Source of the DNA: Gentiana macrophylla
Taxonomy: Eukaryota > Streptophyta > Magnoliopsida > Gentianales > Gentianaceae
Assembly (NCBI GenBank): GCA_026214975.1
Contig: CM047805.1
Location: 63,131,368 to 63,195,367, forward strand
Length of the DNA stretch: 64,000 bases
Direction of reading: 5' to 3'
Part shown: one piece after another, positions 1-10,400 of the stretch
How the letters are laid out: each line of letters starts with the position of its first letter
Numbering within the stretch: the stretch's first letter is position 1
Position numbers and translations under genes: made by a program
Notes under the pieces: model-generated
What the model saw: only the letters and a program-made list of their open reading frames with translations
What the model was told of the DNA's origin: nothing
Databases searched by the model: none

Positions 1-243
1 TCCAATAGCAATCCATGATGGGATTCCGGCGGGCTGTTCGTGTTGACTAGCGGTAGAGGCCGAACACTTGGGCGGCTCTATGCAGAACTACTCTCCTTAG
101 ACGGTCAAAGCGTCGATATTATAGATCAACCAAGGTAATCACCGTCTATTACTTGTTTGTTTATTGCTTAAACGAAGTCGATCTTGGGTCGATAGGAAAT
201 AAAATTTTGAATTCCGCTGCGTTCCCGCGTAGATTTCCTAACA
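1..243 (+). repeat. LTR end (U5-like) in inverted orientation
   Basis: This segment reads on the plus strand much like the minus-strand reading of 254-493: both start TCCAATAGCAATCCA and both run through CCGCTGCGTT to GATTTCCTAA. It therefore looks like the 3' end of an LTR related to the copia LTR next to it, in the opposite orientation, with a 10-bp spacer (TGCACCACCG, 244-253) between the arms. The arms differ by scattered substitutions and small indels; I judge roughly three quarters of positions to match by eye. The left arm is cut by the window edge, so the rest of its LTR would lie outside. Confidence 0.65.
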
Positions 244-618
244 TGCACCACCGTTAGGAAATCACTAGTTTAACGCAGCGGAATTTAAAATTTGATTTCC
301 TTTTACTAGATCGTTCTTCGTTTAATGCAATAAACACGTTCAGTAGTTTGACGGTTATACTTAGATGATCTATAAGATCGTCGCTTTGACCATCAACGGA
401 GAGTAGTACAGTGCGCTAGCCGTCCACGCGTCCAGCCTCTATCGCTAATCCACACTAACTCCTCGCCGGAATCATCCTTGGATTGCTATTGGAAAACTCC
501 GGTTGCTAGACCGGCCTTTTTCCTCTCTCACAAACTCACTATAGGTTGCTCTTTATTTTACACAAGAACTATGAGTTCTTGCAATTGTGATGTACAAAAG
601 AGCTTAACACCCACCTCT

Positions 619-626
619 TATTTATA
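619..626 (-). promoter_or_regulatory. TATA box of the copia LTR
   Basis: TATAAATA is read on the minus strand in the context AGCTATAAATAAGAGG, roughly 1.8 kb into the LTR and about 370 bp before its outer end. This is a plausible U3/R promoter, inferred from position and motif only. Confidence 0.5.
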
Positions 627-837
627 GCTAGATGTTGCACCCTATATGTGTGTAGGAGAAGAAAACATTTTCCTAATAAAATAAGGAAAATCAATTAGAT
701 TGATTTATCTCTTTTATTATAATTAATTTTGTCAATATCTTATAGGGGAAATGAGGGAGAAGGACATAAATATTTCATCAATTGAGTAGAAGGACAATCT
801 TTTGAAACTTTTGCATAAAGGACAAAACTATTTATTC

Positions 838-1016
838 ACTGTCGAAATTCACTTGTGTTCGAAATTCACTGTTTAAATTCACTACCGAAATTCATTGTCG
901 AAATTCACTAATTTTCAAAATTCAATGTCGAAATTCACTGATTTTCGGGATTCACTATCGAAATTCACTGATTTTGGGATTCACTAGGGAGATTCACTGA
1001 TTTTCGGGATTCACTG
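838..1016. repeat. Short tandem repeat in the copia LTR U3
   Basis: About ten imperfect copies of a short unit built from GAAATTCACTG and ATTTTCGGGATTCACT follow one another. Spacing is roughly 16 bp, or 32-34 bp for the compound unit. Copies differ by one to three bases. The repeat lies upstream of the LTR TATA box on the minus strand. Confidence 0.75.
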
Positions 1017-2448
1017 TTTGTCCTTATCGCTATAAAAATTATGCAGTTGTCCTTCTCCCTATAAAAAATATGTAGCTGTCATGTTACTTAAAAATATTCC
1101 AGATTATGTCCTTATCCCTAATTTTCCATATCTTATATTGAATATAATTATCTTATTACCATAAATCTATTTTTCCAAAATCAATTAATATCTTATATTA
1201 GTATTATGGTAATCTTATTAATTAAAGTGCACAATCCAAGTGTATCTTATACACTTAAAATGGCGCCCCATTAGTCAACTAATTGAGTTCCGGAATATTC
1301 TTTAATTAATATAATTAATATCTTGTATTTTATTTATTCATAATAAATAAATACCACCTTATTAATTTACCACTATAATCTTTATAGTGTAGAGATAAAC
1401 TTTCCTTATTTGGCTATCAACTATAACCGCATTTTAATCTGACTCGATGTTCATATGTGTGTGACCCGATAGGCTTCCAAATATGTTGGCCGTAGACACA
1501 AAGTGCAATTTACTAAAACGCCATTCATGCCTAACGATCTCGGGATAGCGTCTAGCAACACACCGTGACCTCCAATCATCGAAAGAGTCAAAAGCATTGA
1601 CTACTATCTTTCATGTGAAGCAGTTACCGTGTAACTTACAATCCTATCGCTGAAATAATATCCATACGATCGTATCTTGAGTGTCAATACATTAACGATC
1701 GTATCTTATAATCTAGATATCATGATGTCTCGGAATAACACATTTACTCCCACTTTGCAAAGATTCTCGAGAGCTAGACATTCCTTATAAGAAGGCCATT
1801 TCGGATATTCGATCCCAATCATAGGATACGCGATTCCCGGACGACCAATCATGTATACTCTGCATGCTTCAATATCATACCCAATCACTACCGCATGATC
1901 GCCCCATGGCTAGGGGAATCTCAATAGTGTCAAAGCATGACAATCCACACCGTGATGCCTTGAAGACCCTGGTCAGAAGGATAATTACACAACTGCCACA
2001 TAGTGTGACACTTAATGTAAGTGGGTCAGTCTAACGTACGCATTCTCTAATACACGTCCACGTACAGTCCAAGTGTCCCTACACTTCGATAGATGAGATC
2101 TATCCCTATCTTCTAAAAGATAGAAGACATCCAATACGTGCTAGTCTGATTATACTATCAATGTCCCATTTGACAATACATAAGACTAGAGACATTTAAG
2201 TACCAAACTTGTTATAGTGATTAGAGATCTCATCAACCACAATCACTATCATGGTTTCTTTATCACAGTTTGATACTATGGACATTACTATATATATACA
2301 ACAAATAACATGAAGATAAACAATATATAATAAAATAAGCCCTTTTATTAATCATAATAAAGTTATTCCATGAACTAAATAGACTGTAAATGACCCAACC
2401 CGGTCGGATTCGGTCCAACCCGATTGGGTTTAGGACACCTTTCCAACA

Positions 2449-2459
2449 ATCTCCCACTT
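2449..2459 (-). other. Polypurine tract of the copia element
   Basis: AAGTGGGAGAT on the minus strand directly precedes the LTR start TGTTGGAAAGG. It would be the plus-strand primer site for reverse transcription. The non-coding LTR element B has the same 12-base string CAAGTGGGAGAT before its own 3' LTR (25711-25722). Confidence 0.75.
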
Positions 2460-2472
2460 GGCCTAAAGCCAA

Positions 2473-3117
2473 TCACACTATATGCCTAAGCCCGTGCAAG
2501 TGAACATGTTTCTCATGCTTTGCTTGAGACAATGCCTTGGTTAACGGATCAACTATGTTATCATCCGTGTGGACTTTCTCTATCTTTACATCTCCTCTAT
2601 CTACTATCTCTCTAATCAAGTGATAGCGCCGTAGCACATGTTTTGACTTCTGATGAGACCTTGGTTCCTTTGACTGAGATATCGCTCCATTATTATCACA
2701 GAAAAGTGGCACTGGACCTTCAATGGAAGGAACCACACCAAGTTCAGTAATGAACTTCTTCATCCAAACTGATTCCTTTGCCGCCTCTGAGGCTGTTATG
2801 TATTCGGCTTCCGTTGTAGAGTCTGCAGTAGTCTCCTGCTTGGAACTCTTCCAGATCACTGCTCCGCCGTTAAGCGTGAAAACAAATCTAGATTGTGACT
2901 TAAAGTCATCCTTGTCAGTTTGGAAACTGGCATCTGTGTAACCTCGTAATGCTAAATCATCATTCCCGAAAACCATAAACATATCCCTAATACGTCTCAT
3001 GTACTTAAGGATATTCTTGACAGCAATCCAATGACCATCACCTGGATTGGACTGGTACCTACTAGTCATACTAAGAGGGTACGAGACATCTAGTCTTGTG
3101 CACAACATGGCATACAT
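2473..3117 (-). pseudogene. Ty1/copia RNase H and end of polyprotein
   Basis: The open stretch of 214 codons carries the copia RNase H landmarks in order: GYTDASFQTD, then TTEAEYITASEAAKESVW, then CDNNGAISQSKEPRS, then KHVLRRYHLIREIVDRGD and DPLTKAL. The acidic residues of the catalytic set (D, E, D) are present. It ends just before the polypurine tract, where copia polyproteins end. The upstream reverse transcriptase is in another frame and overlaps by 28 bases near 3090-3117, so a frameshift separates them. Confidence 0.9.
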
Positions 3118-3715
3118 GATAGACCCGAAGCATAAGGGATCCTACTCATTTGTGCCCTTTCCTCCTCCATCTTAGGATTCATTCCCTTCGACATGTAGAC
3201 TCCATGTGACATGGACAACAATCCTTTCTTGGACTGCTCCATGCTGAATCTCTTCAGCATCTTGTCTATATAGGTGGATTGCGACAGACTAAACAACTTT
3301 TTAGATCTATCTCTATAGATCTTTATTCCTAGAATATAGGCTGCATCACCCAAGTCCTTCATTGAGAAGTTCTTGGATAACCAACCGTTGACTGATTGTA
3401 ACATAGGCACATCATTCCCTATGAGCAATATGTCATCTACATAAAGCACTAAGAACACAATGGCACTCCCACTAACTGTTTGATTATCTCATCAAAGCGA
3501 AGATTCCAACTCCGAGAAGCTTGCTTTAATCCATAAATAGATCTTTGCAGTTTACACACCATCCTGGCGTCATTTGTTGTGAAACCCTCAGGCTGTGTCA
3601 TATACACTTCCTCAGACAGGTTCCCGTTAAGGAAAGTTGTTTTAACATCCATCTGCCATATTTCGTAATCATGGTATGCCGCAATAGCGAGCAAAATTCT
3701 AATGGATTTTAACAT
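3090..3715 (-). pseudogene. Ty1/copia reverse transcriptase remnants
   Basis: Two overlapping open stretches cover the reverse transcriptase. The first (3449-3715) reads WQMDVKTTFLNGNLSEEVYM and GLKQASRSWN. The second (3090-3458) begins MFLVLYVDDILLIGND, with the catalytic YVDD box, then KDLGDAAYILGIKI and SRIPYASG. Upstream, 3716-3954 still encodes reverse transcriptase sequence but lacks one open frame. In an intact element this enzyme copies the RNA genome inside a virus-like particle; here at least one frameshift lies just upstream of the YVDD box. Confidence 0.9.
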
Positions 3716-3954
3716 GGAAACAGGCGAAAAAGTTTCGTCATAGTCAACTCATTGCCTTTGCTTATAAACTTTTGCCACTAACCTAGCCTTGTAGGTAGTC
3801 ACGTTACCATCCATGTCGGTCTTTCTCTTAAAGACCCATTTACACCCTATAGAAACTATTCCTTCAGGTGGATCAACCAAGTTCCAAACTTGGTTGTCTC
3901 TCATGGATTCCATTTCAGAATTCATGGCTTCCAGTCATTTCTCTTTGTCATGCT

Positions 3955-5166
3955 TTAATAGCACTTCCTCATATGTTCTAGGGTCCTCATCTTCCATGAG
4001 ATACACGCATGTGTACCTTTTGTGTTCATGGAGTTCCCGGTGGATCTACGAGGTGCTAGTATGTCCACGGTAGAGGCTGGCGTCACATCTGTGTGTGGCA
4101 AGTCCTCTACTTCCATCAACTGACTGTTATCCGTAAGTGGTTTTTGAATTTCTTCAAGATCAATTTTACTCCCACTAACCCTATCCAAAATAAACTCTTT
4201 CTCCAAAAAGTGTCCAGTCCTGGCAACTAACAACTTTTGTTCCTCATGATGGTAAAATTGGTACCCTTTGGTTTCCCTAGGATAACCCACAAATAGACAT
4301 TTGTCAGACCTGAGCTCTAATTTGTTAGGCATCATCCGCTTCACGTAAGTCGGACAACCCATTTAGATGACCTAGGCTCAGTTTTCTCTAAGTCCATACC
4401 TCGTATGCGTAGAGTCAATCGTCTTTGATGGAACTCGGTTCAGTGTATAGGATGCGGTTTCTAGAGCATACCCCCAAAACGATTTTGGGAGAACTGCATA
4501 GCTCATCATGGATCGCACCATGTCTAACAAGGTGCGGTTCCTCCTCTCAGACACGCCATTCATTTATGGCATCCCGGGAGGGGTCCATTCAGGTAGAATC
4601 CCATTCTCATTTGAATAGTCTTGAAACTCTCCATCTAGGTATTCTCCACCTCGATCAGATCGAAGTATTTTGATTTCTCTACCTAGTTGTTTCTCCACTT
4701 CACTTCTGAATTCCTTGAACTTTTCAAAGGCTTCAGACTTGTACTTCATTAAGTATATATAACCATAGCGAGAATGGTCATCAGTGAATGTGATAAAATA
4801 AGGGTATCCTCCTTTGGCTTGAATTGACATTGGGCCACATACATCAGTATGTATGAGCTTAAGCAATTCATTGGATCTTATCCCTTTGCCACTAAAAGGT
4901 GACTTTGTCATCTTGCTAAGTAAACAAGCTTCGCATGTATCAAACGATTCGTAATCGAATTGATCCAACATTCCATCTTTATGGAGTTTGGAAATGCGAT
5001 TCTTATTTATATAGCCAAGTCTACAATGCCATAAGTAGGATTCATTCAAGTCATTTGTCTTGGCTTTCTTGATATTAAGTACGTCAACATTTATATCTAA
5101 TATGTAGAGACCATTGCTAAGTATGCCAGTACCATAAAAAATTCCATCTTGGAAAAAGAACAACAT
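3955..5166 (-). pseudogene. Ty1/copia integrase with an in-frame stop
   Basis: The 4564-5166 stretch starts in the GAG-pre-integrase region (LWHCRLGYINKNRISKL, CEACLLSKMTKSPF) and continues into the integrase core with HTDVCGPM, FTDDHSRYGYIYLM and LRSDRGGEYL. The catalytic E context NGVSERRNRTLLDMVRSMM follows at 4378-4563. A TAA at 4564-4566 separates the two where related copies carry a glutamine codon, so this is a nonsense change. The 3955-4362 stretch (CLFVGYPRETKGYQFY) is the C-terminal part. The enzyme would insert element DNA into the genome; this copy is not functional. Confidence 0.9.
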
Positions 5167-6278
5167 TTATTCTCAAACGTAAAAGAAAATCCATCAACAT
5201 CTAATGCGGAAATAGAAATAATGCTCTTCGTAAGAGCGGGAACAAAATAACAGTTATTAAGTTCTTGTACTAGCCCAATGGGCAATGAAATAAAATAAAC
5301 TCCTACGGCCAGTGCAGCAACACTTGCTCCATTTCCAACGTGTAGGTCCACCTCTCATTTCCTCAGTTCTCTAGTTCTTCTTAGTGCCTGCATATTCGTA
5401 CAAATATGAGAACCACAACCAGTATCTAATACCTTGTGGTTCGACTTAGAAGTAATATTGATTTCAATCATAAATATACCTGAAGTTGAAGCATCAGAAT
5501 GCTTCTTCTTGGTACTCAAGAAGCCTTTGCAGTTTCTCCTCCTATGTCTGGTCTCACCGCAATGGAAGCAAGCATCCTTGGATTTGTCTTTTGCTATCTT
5601 AGGCGTTGGCTTAGGTGTAGCCTTCGCCTTCTTGGACTTCTGCTGGGCTTTTGCTTTGCCCTTGGTTGAAGTGACCAGCAACACTTGCTTTCCCTTCCCC
5701 ACAGTGCCCTCAGCGGTTTTCAACATGTTCAATAACTCTGGAAGGGAGCAATCTATCTTGTTCATATGATAGTTCATCACGAACTGCGAGAATGAATCAG
5801 GTAGAGATTGCAGAATCAAGTCAATACTCGACTCTCGTTCCAACGTGTGGCCCAGCTTCTCAAGCCTCTCTATGTACCCGATCATCTTAAGCATGTGTGA
5901 CCCCACAGCAGTCTAGGATGCCATCTTACAACCAAACAGGGCCTTCGAGACCTCGTACATCTCAGTGCGAGATTGAGAAGCATAGAGTTCCTTTAGGTGG
6001 ACCATGATTGAGTAGGCGTCCATAGACTCATACTAGTTTCTGCAGTTCAGGTGTCATAGAAGCAAGCATGATACATGTAGCATCGATCTTGTCGTAATAA
6101 AGTTGCTTTTATACTTCTCGACAGGATCTGCAGCCGAACCCTCAACGGGCTTTTCCGGTAGGGCCTCGTCCAAGACATAGCCAATCTTCTCGTGCCTCAA
6201 AACGATTTTGAGGTTTCTTTCCCAATCAAGAAAATTAGCCTTGTCAAGCTTGTTTTCGATAATAAAATGAAGGTTCAA
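5097..6278 (-). pseudogene. Ty1/copia gag and protease remnants
   Basis: A gag start is seen at 6278 (MNLHFIIENKLDKANFLDW), followed by a break and then 5355-5906 with the gag core and a CCHC knuckle, CFHCGETRHRRRNC (C-X2-C-X4-H-X4-C). A lysine-rich linker leads to the protease motif VLDTGCGSHIC, holding the D-T-G active site of copia proteases. A further piece at 5097-5351 continues the protease to pre-integrase linker in another frame. At least three frame breaks occur between 5090 and 6278. Confidence 0.85.
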
Positions 6279-7477
6279 TTTGTTTGAAATTTTCTACAAC
6301 AATAAATAAAGATAGAATAAGTAAAAGCTCATGTATAAAAAAACCCTAAATTTGCACTTAATTTTTTTTATAAGGTTTTACTCCCACTAGCCAACTACTC
6401 CCAATTGGCTTCTAAGAAAATAATTTATTTAGTGGGTAAGATCCTATCGTACTACCTCGACCCCCAGCTTTGGCTGATGGGCCAAAAATAATTAAACAGG
6501 TGGACAACGATTTGTCGATCGTATCTTATACGACTCTTGTTGTTTGACCTGTCAATTCTTGACAATATTTCATCTTATGAAAATAGTCAAACCCTTGCCT
6601 CTAAAATCCAAACGACCCCGCTTTGGCTGGTGGCCGGGAGAATTCTTAGTCGAGTCATAACCCCAATATTCGTGAGATCTCTTTCGATCATATCTCGATA
6701 ACGACGATATACACGATGTAGGTCAACCCCCGCTTTGGCTGGTGAGTTGGGTCCGAACAAGGGCTCTTCACCGTCGATATAATATGGGGAGACAATTTCG
6801 ACTTCATTTTTTATGTGGGAATAATTTTAAATTAGTTCACTTAATTAATTTGATTTAATTATGGTCTCATCTAGTATGTGCATATTACTACTATATCATA
6901 TAAAGTAAAACATACACAACATTCCGCGCACAAAATAACTGGTATGATCATAGACTTTTCCTAGGTGCGGTTTCGAATACAAATTGACGAAACCGCGGGT
7001 CACAAACTAAGGGTATCTGCAACCACCAATAGGATCTTTATTGGTGTACGCCAATGGGTTCTTTATCTCTCATTGGTCTTCATTTTCTTGCTCCATTCTT
7101 GTTACAGAATAATTTATCTAATAAATAATTACACCCGCCGCACACGGGGAGAGCTAACGGGAATGAGATAAATGCAAAAAGTAAACTAGGTCATGTTCTT
7201 CATACCGGCCTAGGACAATTTTTCAAAAACCAACATAAAGAAAACATTCTCATCTATCTTATTGGTCGAGTCCATGATCAATCGGGGTCCATATAATCAC
7301 ATTATATCGACACATTTAATCCATACAATTTTTATCTTTTGAAAAAGAATAAATTCTAATTTTAACTACTTATGCGTCTTTATTTTATCACATCAAATAA
7401 TTAAATAAATTTTAATTAATAATATGACTTAATCGAAAATTAAAATTAATATTTAATTTTAAATCGATTTTCATTTC
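6279..7477 (-). repeat. Copia leader and unassigned AT-rich sequence
   Basis: No gene is seen. The part nearest gag (6279-6840) holds three imperfect copies of CCCCGCTTTGGCTGGTGG on the plus strand, near 6454, 6615 and 6727, probably part of the untranslated leader of the element. The stretch 6840-7477 is AT-rich with no recognised LTR or primer-binding site, and ends where the satellite begins. Confidence 0.45.
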
Positions 7478-10400
7478 GATTAACGAGTTCAAATTTGTGT
7501 TTTTATGTGGTAACGAGTTGTCCTTGCTGGAAAAAAGGCTTTTTCCCTGATAACGAGTTGACATTGCCGGAAATTTTTGTTTTCCCTTTATAACGAGTAG
7601 AGGTTTGAGTTTTTACTTTGGTAACGAGTTCGAATTCATGTTTTCTTCTTATTAACGAGTTCAAATTTGTGTTTTGCTCTGGTAACGATTTGTCCATGCA
7701 GAAAAAAGGTTTTTTCACTGATAACGAGTTGACATCGCCGGAAATTGGTGTTTTCCCTTTATAATGAGTAGAAATTTGTGTTTTATCTTTGGTAACGAGT
7801 TCGAATTCATGTTTTCATCACATTAACGAGTTCAAATTAGTGTTTTTCTCTGGTAACGAGTTGTCCTTGGTGGAAAAAAGGCTTTTTCCGTGATAACGAG
7901 TTGACATCGCCGGAAATTTATGTTTTTCCCTTTATAACGAGTAGAAATTTGTGTTTTTTCTTTGGTAACGAGTTCGAATTCATGTTTTCTTCTTATTAAC
8001 GAGTTCAAATTTGTGTTTTACTCTGGTAACGATTTGTCCATGCAAGAAAAAAGGTTTTTCCCTGATAACGAGTTGACATCGCCGGAAATTGGTGTTTTCC
8101 CTTTATAATGAGTAGAAATTTGTGTTTTATCTTTGGTAACGAGTTCGAATTCATGTTTTCATCATATTAACGAGTTCAAATTTGTGTTTTTATATGGTAA
8201 CGAGTTGTCCTTCCTGGAAAAAGGCTTTTCCCTGATAACGAGTTGACATTGCCGGAAATTTGTGTTTTCCCTTTATAACGAGTAGAGGTTTGAGTTTTTA
8301 CTTTGGTAACGAGTTCGAATTCTTGTTTTCTTCTTATTCACGAGTTCAAATTTGTGTTTTGCTCTGGTAACGATTTGTCCATGCAGAAAAAAAGGTTTTT
8401 TCCCTGATAACGAGTTGACATCGCCGGAAATTTGTGTTTTTCCCTTTATAACGAGTAGAAATTTGTGTTTTTTCTTTGGTAACGAGTTCGAATTCATGTT
8501 TTCTTCTTATTAACGAGTTTAAATTTGTGTTTTACTCTGGTAACGATTTCTCCATGAAGAAAAAAAGGTTTTTTCCATGATAACGAGTTGACATCGCCGG
8601 AAATTGGTGTTTTCCCTTTATAACGAGTAGAAATTTGTGTTTTTTCTTTGGTAACGAGTTCGAATTCATGTTTTCATCATATTAACGAGTTCAATTTAAT
8701 GTTTTTCTCTGGTAACGAGTTGTCCTTGCTGGAAAAAAGGCTTTTTCCCTGATAACGAGTTGACATCGCCGGAAATTTGTGTTTTTCCCTTTATAACAAG
8801 TAGAAATTTGTGTTTTTTCTTTGGTAACGAGTTCGAATTCATGTTTTCTTCTTATTAACGAGTTCAAATTTGTGTTTTGCTCCGGTAACGATTTGTCCAT
8901 GCAGAAAAAAAAGGTTTTTTCCCTGATAACGAGTTGAGATCGCCGGAAATTGGTGTTTTCCCTTTATAATGAGTAGAAATTTGTGTTTTATCTTTGGTAA
9001 CGAGTTCGAATTCATGTTTTCATCACATTAACGAGTTCAAATTAGTGTTTTTCTCTGGTAACGAGTTGTCCTTGGTGGAAAAAAGGTTTTTCCGTGATAA
9101 CGAGTTGACATCGCCGGAAATTTATGTTTTTCCCTTTATAACGAGTAGAAATTTGTGTTTTTTCTTTGGTAACGAGTTCGAATTAATGTTTTCTTCTCAT
9201 TAACGAGTTCAAATTTGTGTTTTAATCTGGTAACGATTTGTCCATGCAAAAAAAAAGGTTTTTTCCCTGATAACGAGTTGACATCGCCGGAAATTGGTGT
9301 TTTCCCTTTATAATGAGTAGAAATTTGTGTTTTAATATTGGTAACGAGTTCGAATTCATGTTTTCATCATATTAACGAGTTCAAATTTGTGTTTTTATAT
9401 GGTAACGAGTTGTCCTTGCTGGAAAAAAGGCTTTTTCCCTGATAACGAGTTGACATTGCCGGAAATTTTTGTTTTCCCTTTATAACGAGTAGAGGTTTGA
9501 GTTTTTACTTTGGTAACGAGTTCGAATTCATGTTTTCTTCTTATTAACGAGTTCAAATTTGTGTTTTTCTCTGGTAACGAGTTGTCCTTGCTGGAAAAAA
9601 GGCTTTTTCCCTGATAACGAGTTGACATCGCCGGAAATTTGTGTTTTTCCCTTTATAACGAGTGGAAATTTGTGTTTTTTCTTTGGTAACGAGTTCGAAT
9701 TCATGTTTTATTCTTATTAACGAGTTCAAATTTGTGTTTTGCTGTGTTAACGATTTGTCCATCCGAAAAAAGGTTTTTTCCCTGATAACGAGTTGACATC
9801 GCCGGAAATTGGTGTTTTCCCTTTATAATGAGTAGAAATTTGTGTTTTATCTTTGGTAACGAGTTCGAATTCATGTTTTCATCATATTAACGAGTTCAAA
9901 TTAGGTTTTTCTCTGGTAACGAGTTGTCCTTGGTGGAAAAAAGGCTTTTTCCCTGATAACGAGTTGACATCGCCGGAAATTTGTGTTTTTCCTTTTATAA
10001 CGAGTAGAAATTTGTGTTTTTTCTTTGGTAACGAGTTCGAATTCATGTTTTCTTCTTATTAACGAGTTCAAATTTTTGTTTTACTTTGGTAACGATTTGT
10101 CCATGCAGAAAAAAGGTTTTTTCCCTGATAACGAGTTGACATCGCCGGAAATTGGTGTTTTCCCTTTATAATGAGTAGAAATTTGTGTTTTATCTTTGGT
10201 AACGAGTTCGAATTCATGTTTTCATCATATTAACGAGTTCAAATTTGTGTTTTTATATGGTAACGAGTTGTCCTTCCTGGAAAAAAGGCTTTTTCCCTGA
10301 TAACGAGTTGACATTGCCGGAAATTTGTGTTTTCCCTTTATAACGAGTAGAGGTTTGAGTTTTTACTTTGGTAACGAGTTCGAATTCTTGTTTTCTTCTT

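Larger units (their letters stand above)
244..2448 (-). mobile_element. 3' LTR of the copia element
   Basis: Read on the minus strand, the polypurine tract AAGTGGGAGAT is followed at 2448 by TGTTGGAAAGGTGTCC, a typical LTR start. About 1.8 kb further in that reading lies a TATA box (619-626), and the sequence then passes through a U5-like stretch to the inverted-repeat centre near 244-253. The LTR is therefore about 2.2 kb. Its outer boundary is uncertain because it meets an opposed LTR end at 1-243. It carries an internal AT-rich U3 with a short tandem repeat at 838-1016. Confidence 0.65.
244..7477 (-). mobile_element. Degenerate Ty1/copia LTR retrotransposon, 5' LTR missing
   Basis: On the minus strand the order is leader, gag with a CCHC knuckle, protease, integrase, reverse transcriptase and RNase H, then polypurine tract and 3' LTR. 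Integrase before reverse transcriptase is the Ty1/copia order. No tRNA-Met-type primer-binding site and no second LTR copy are visible between the gag start near 6278 and the satellite at 7478, so the 5' end is lost. The coding region is split by stops and frameshifts and cannot make a polyprotein. Lineage within copia is not assigned. Confidence 0.85.
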
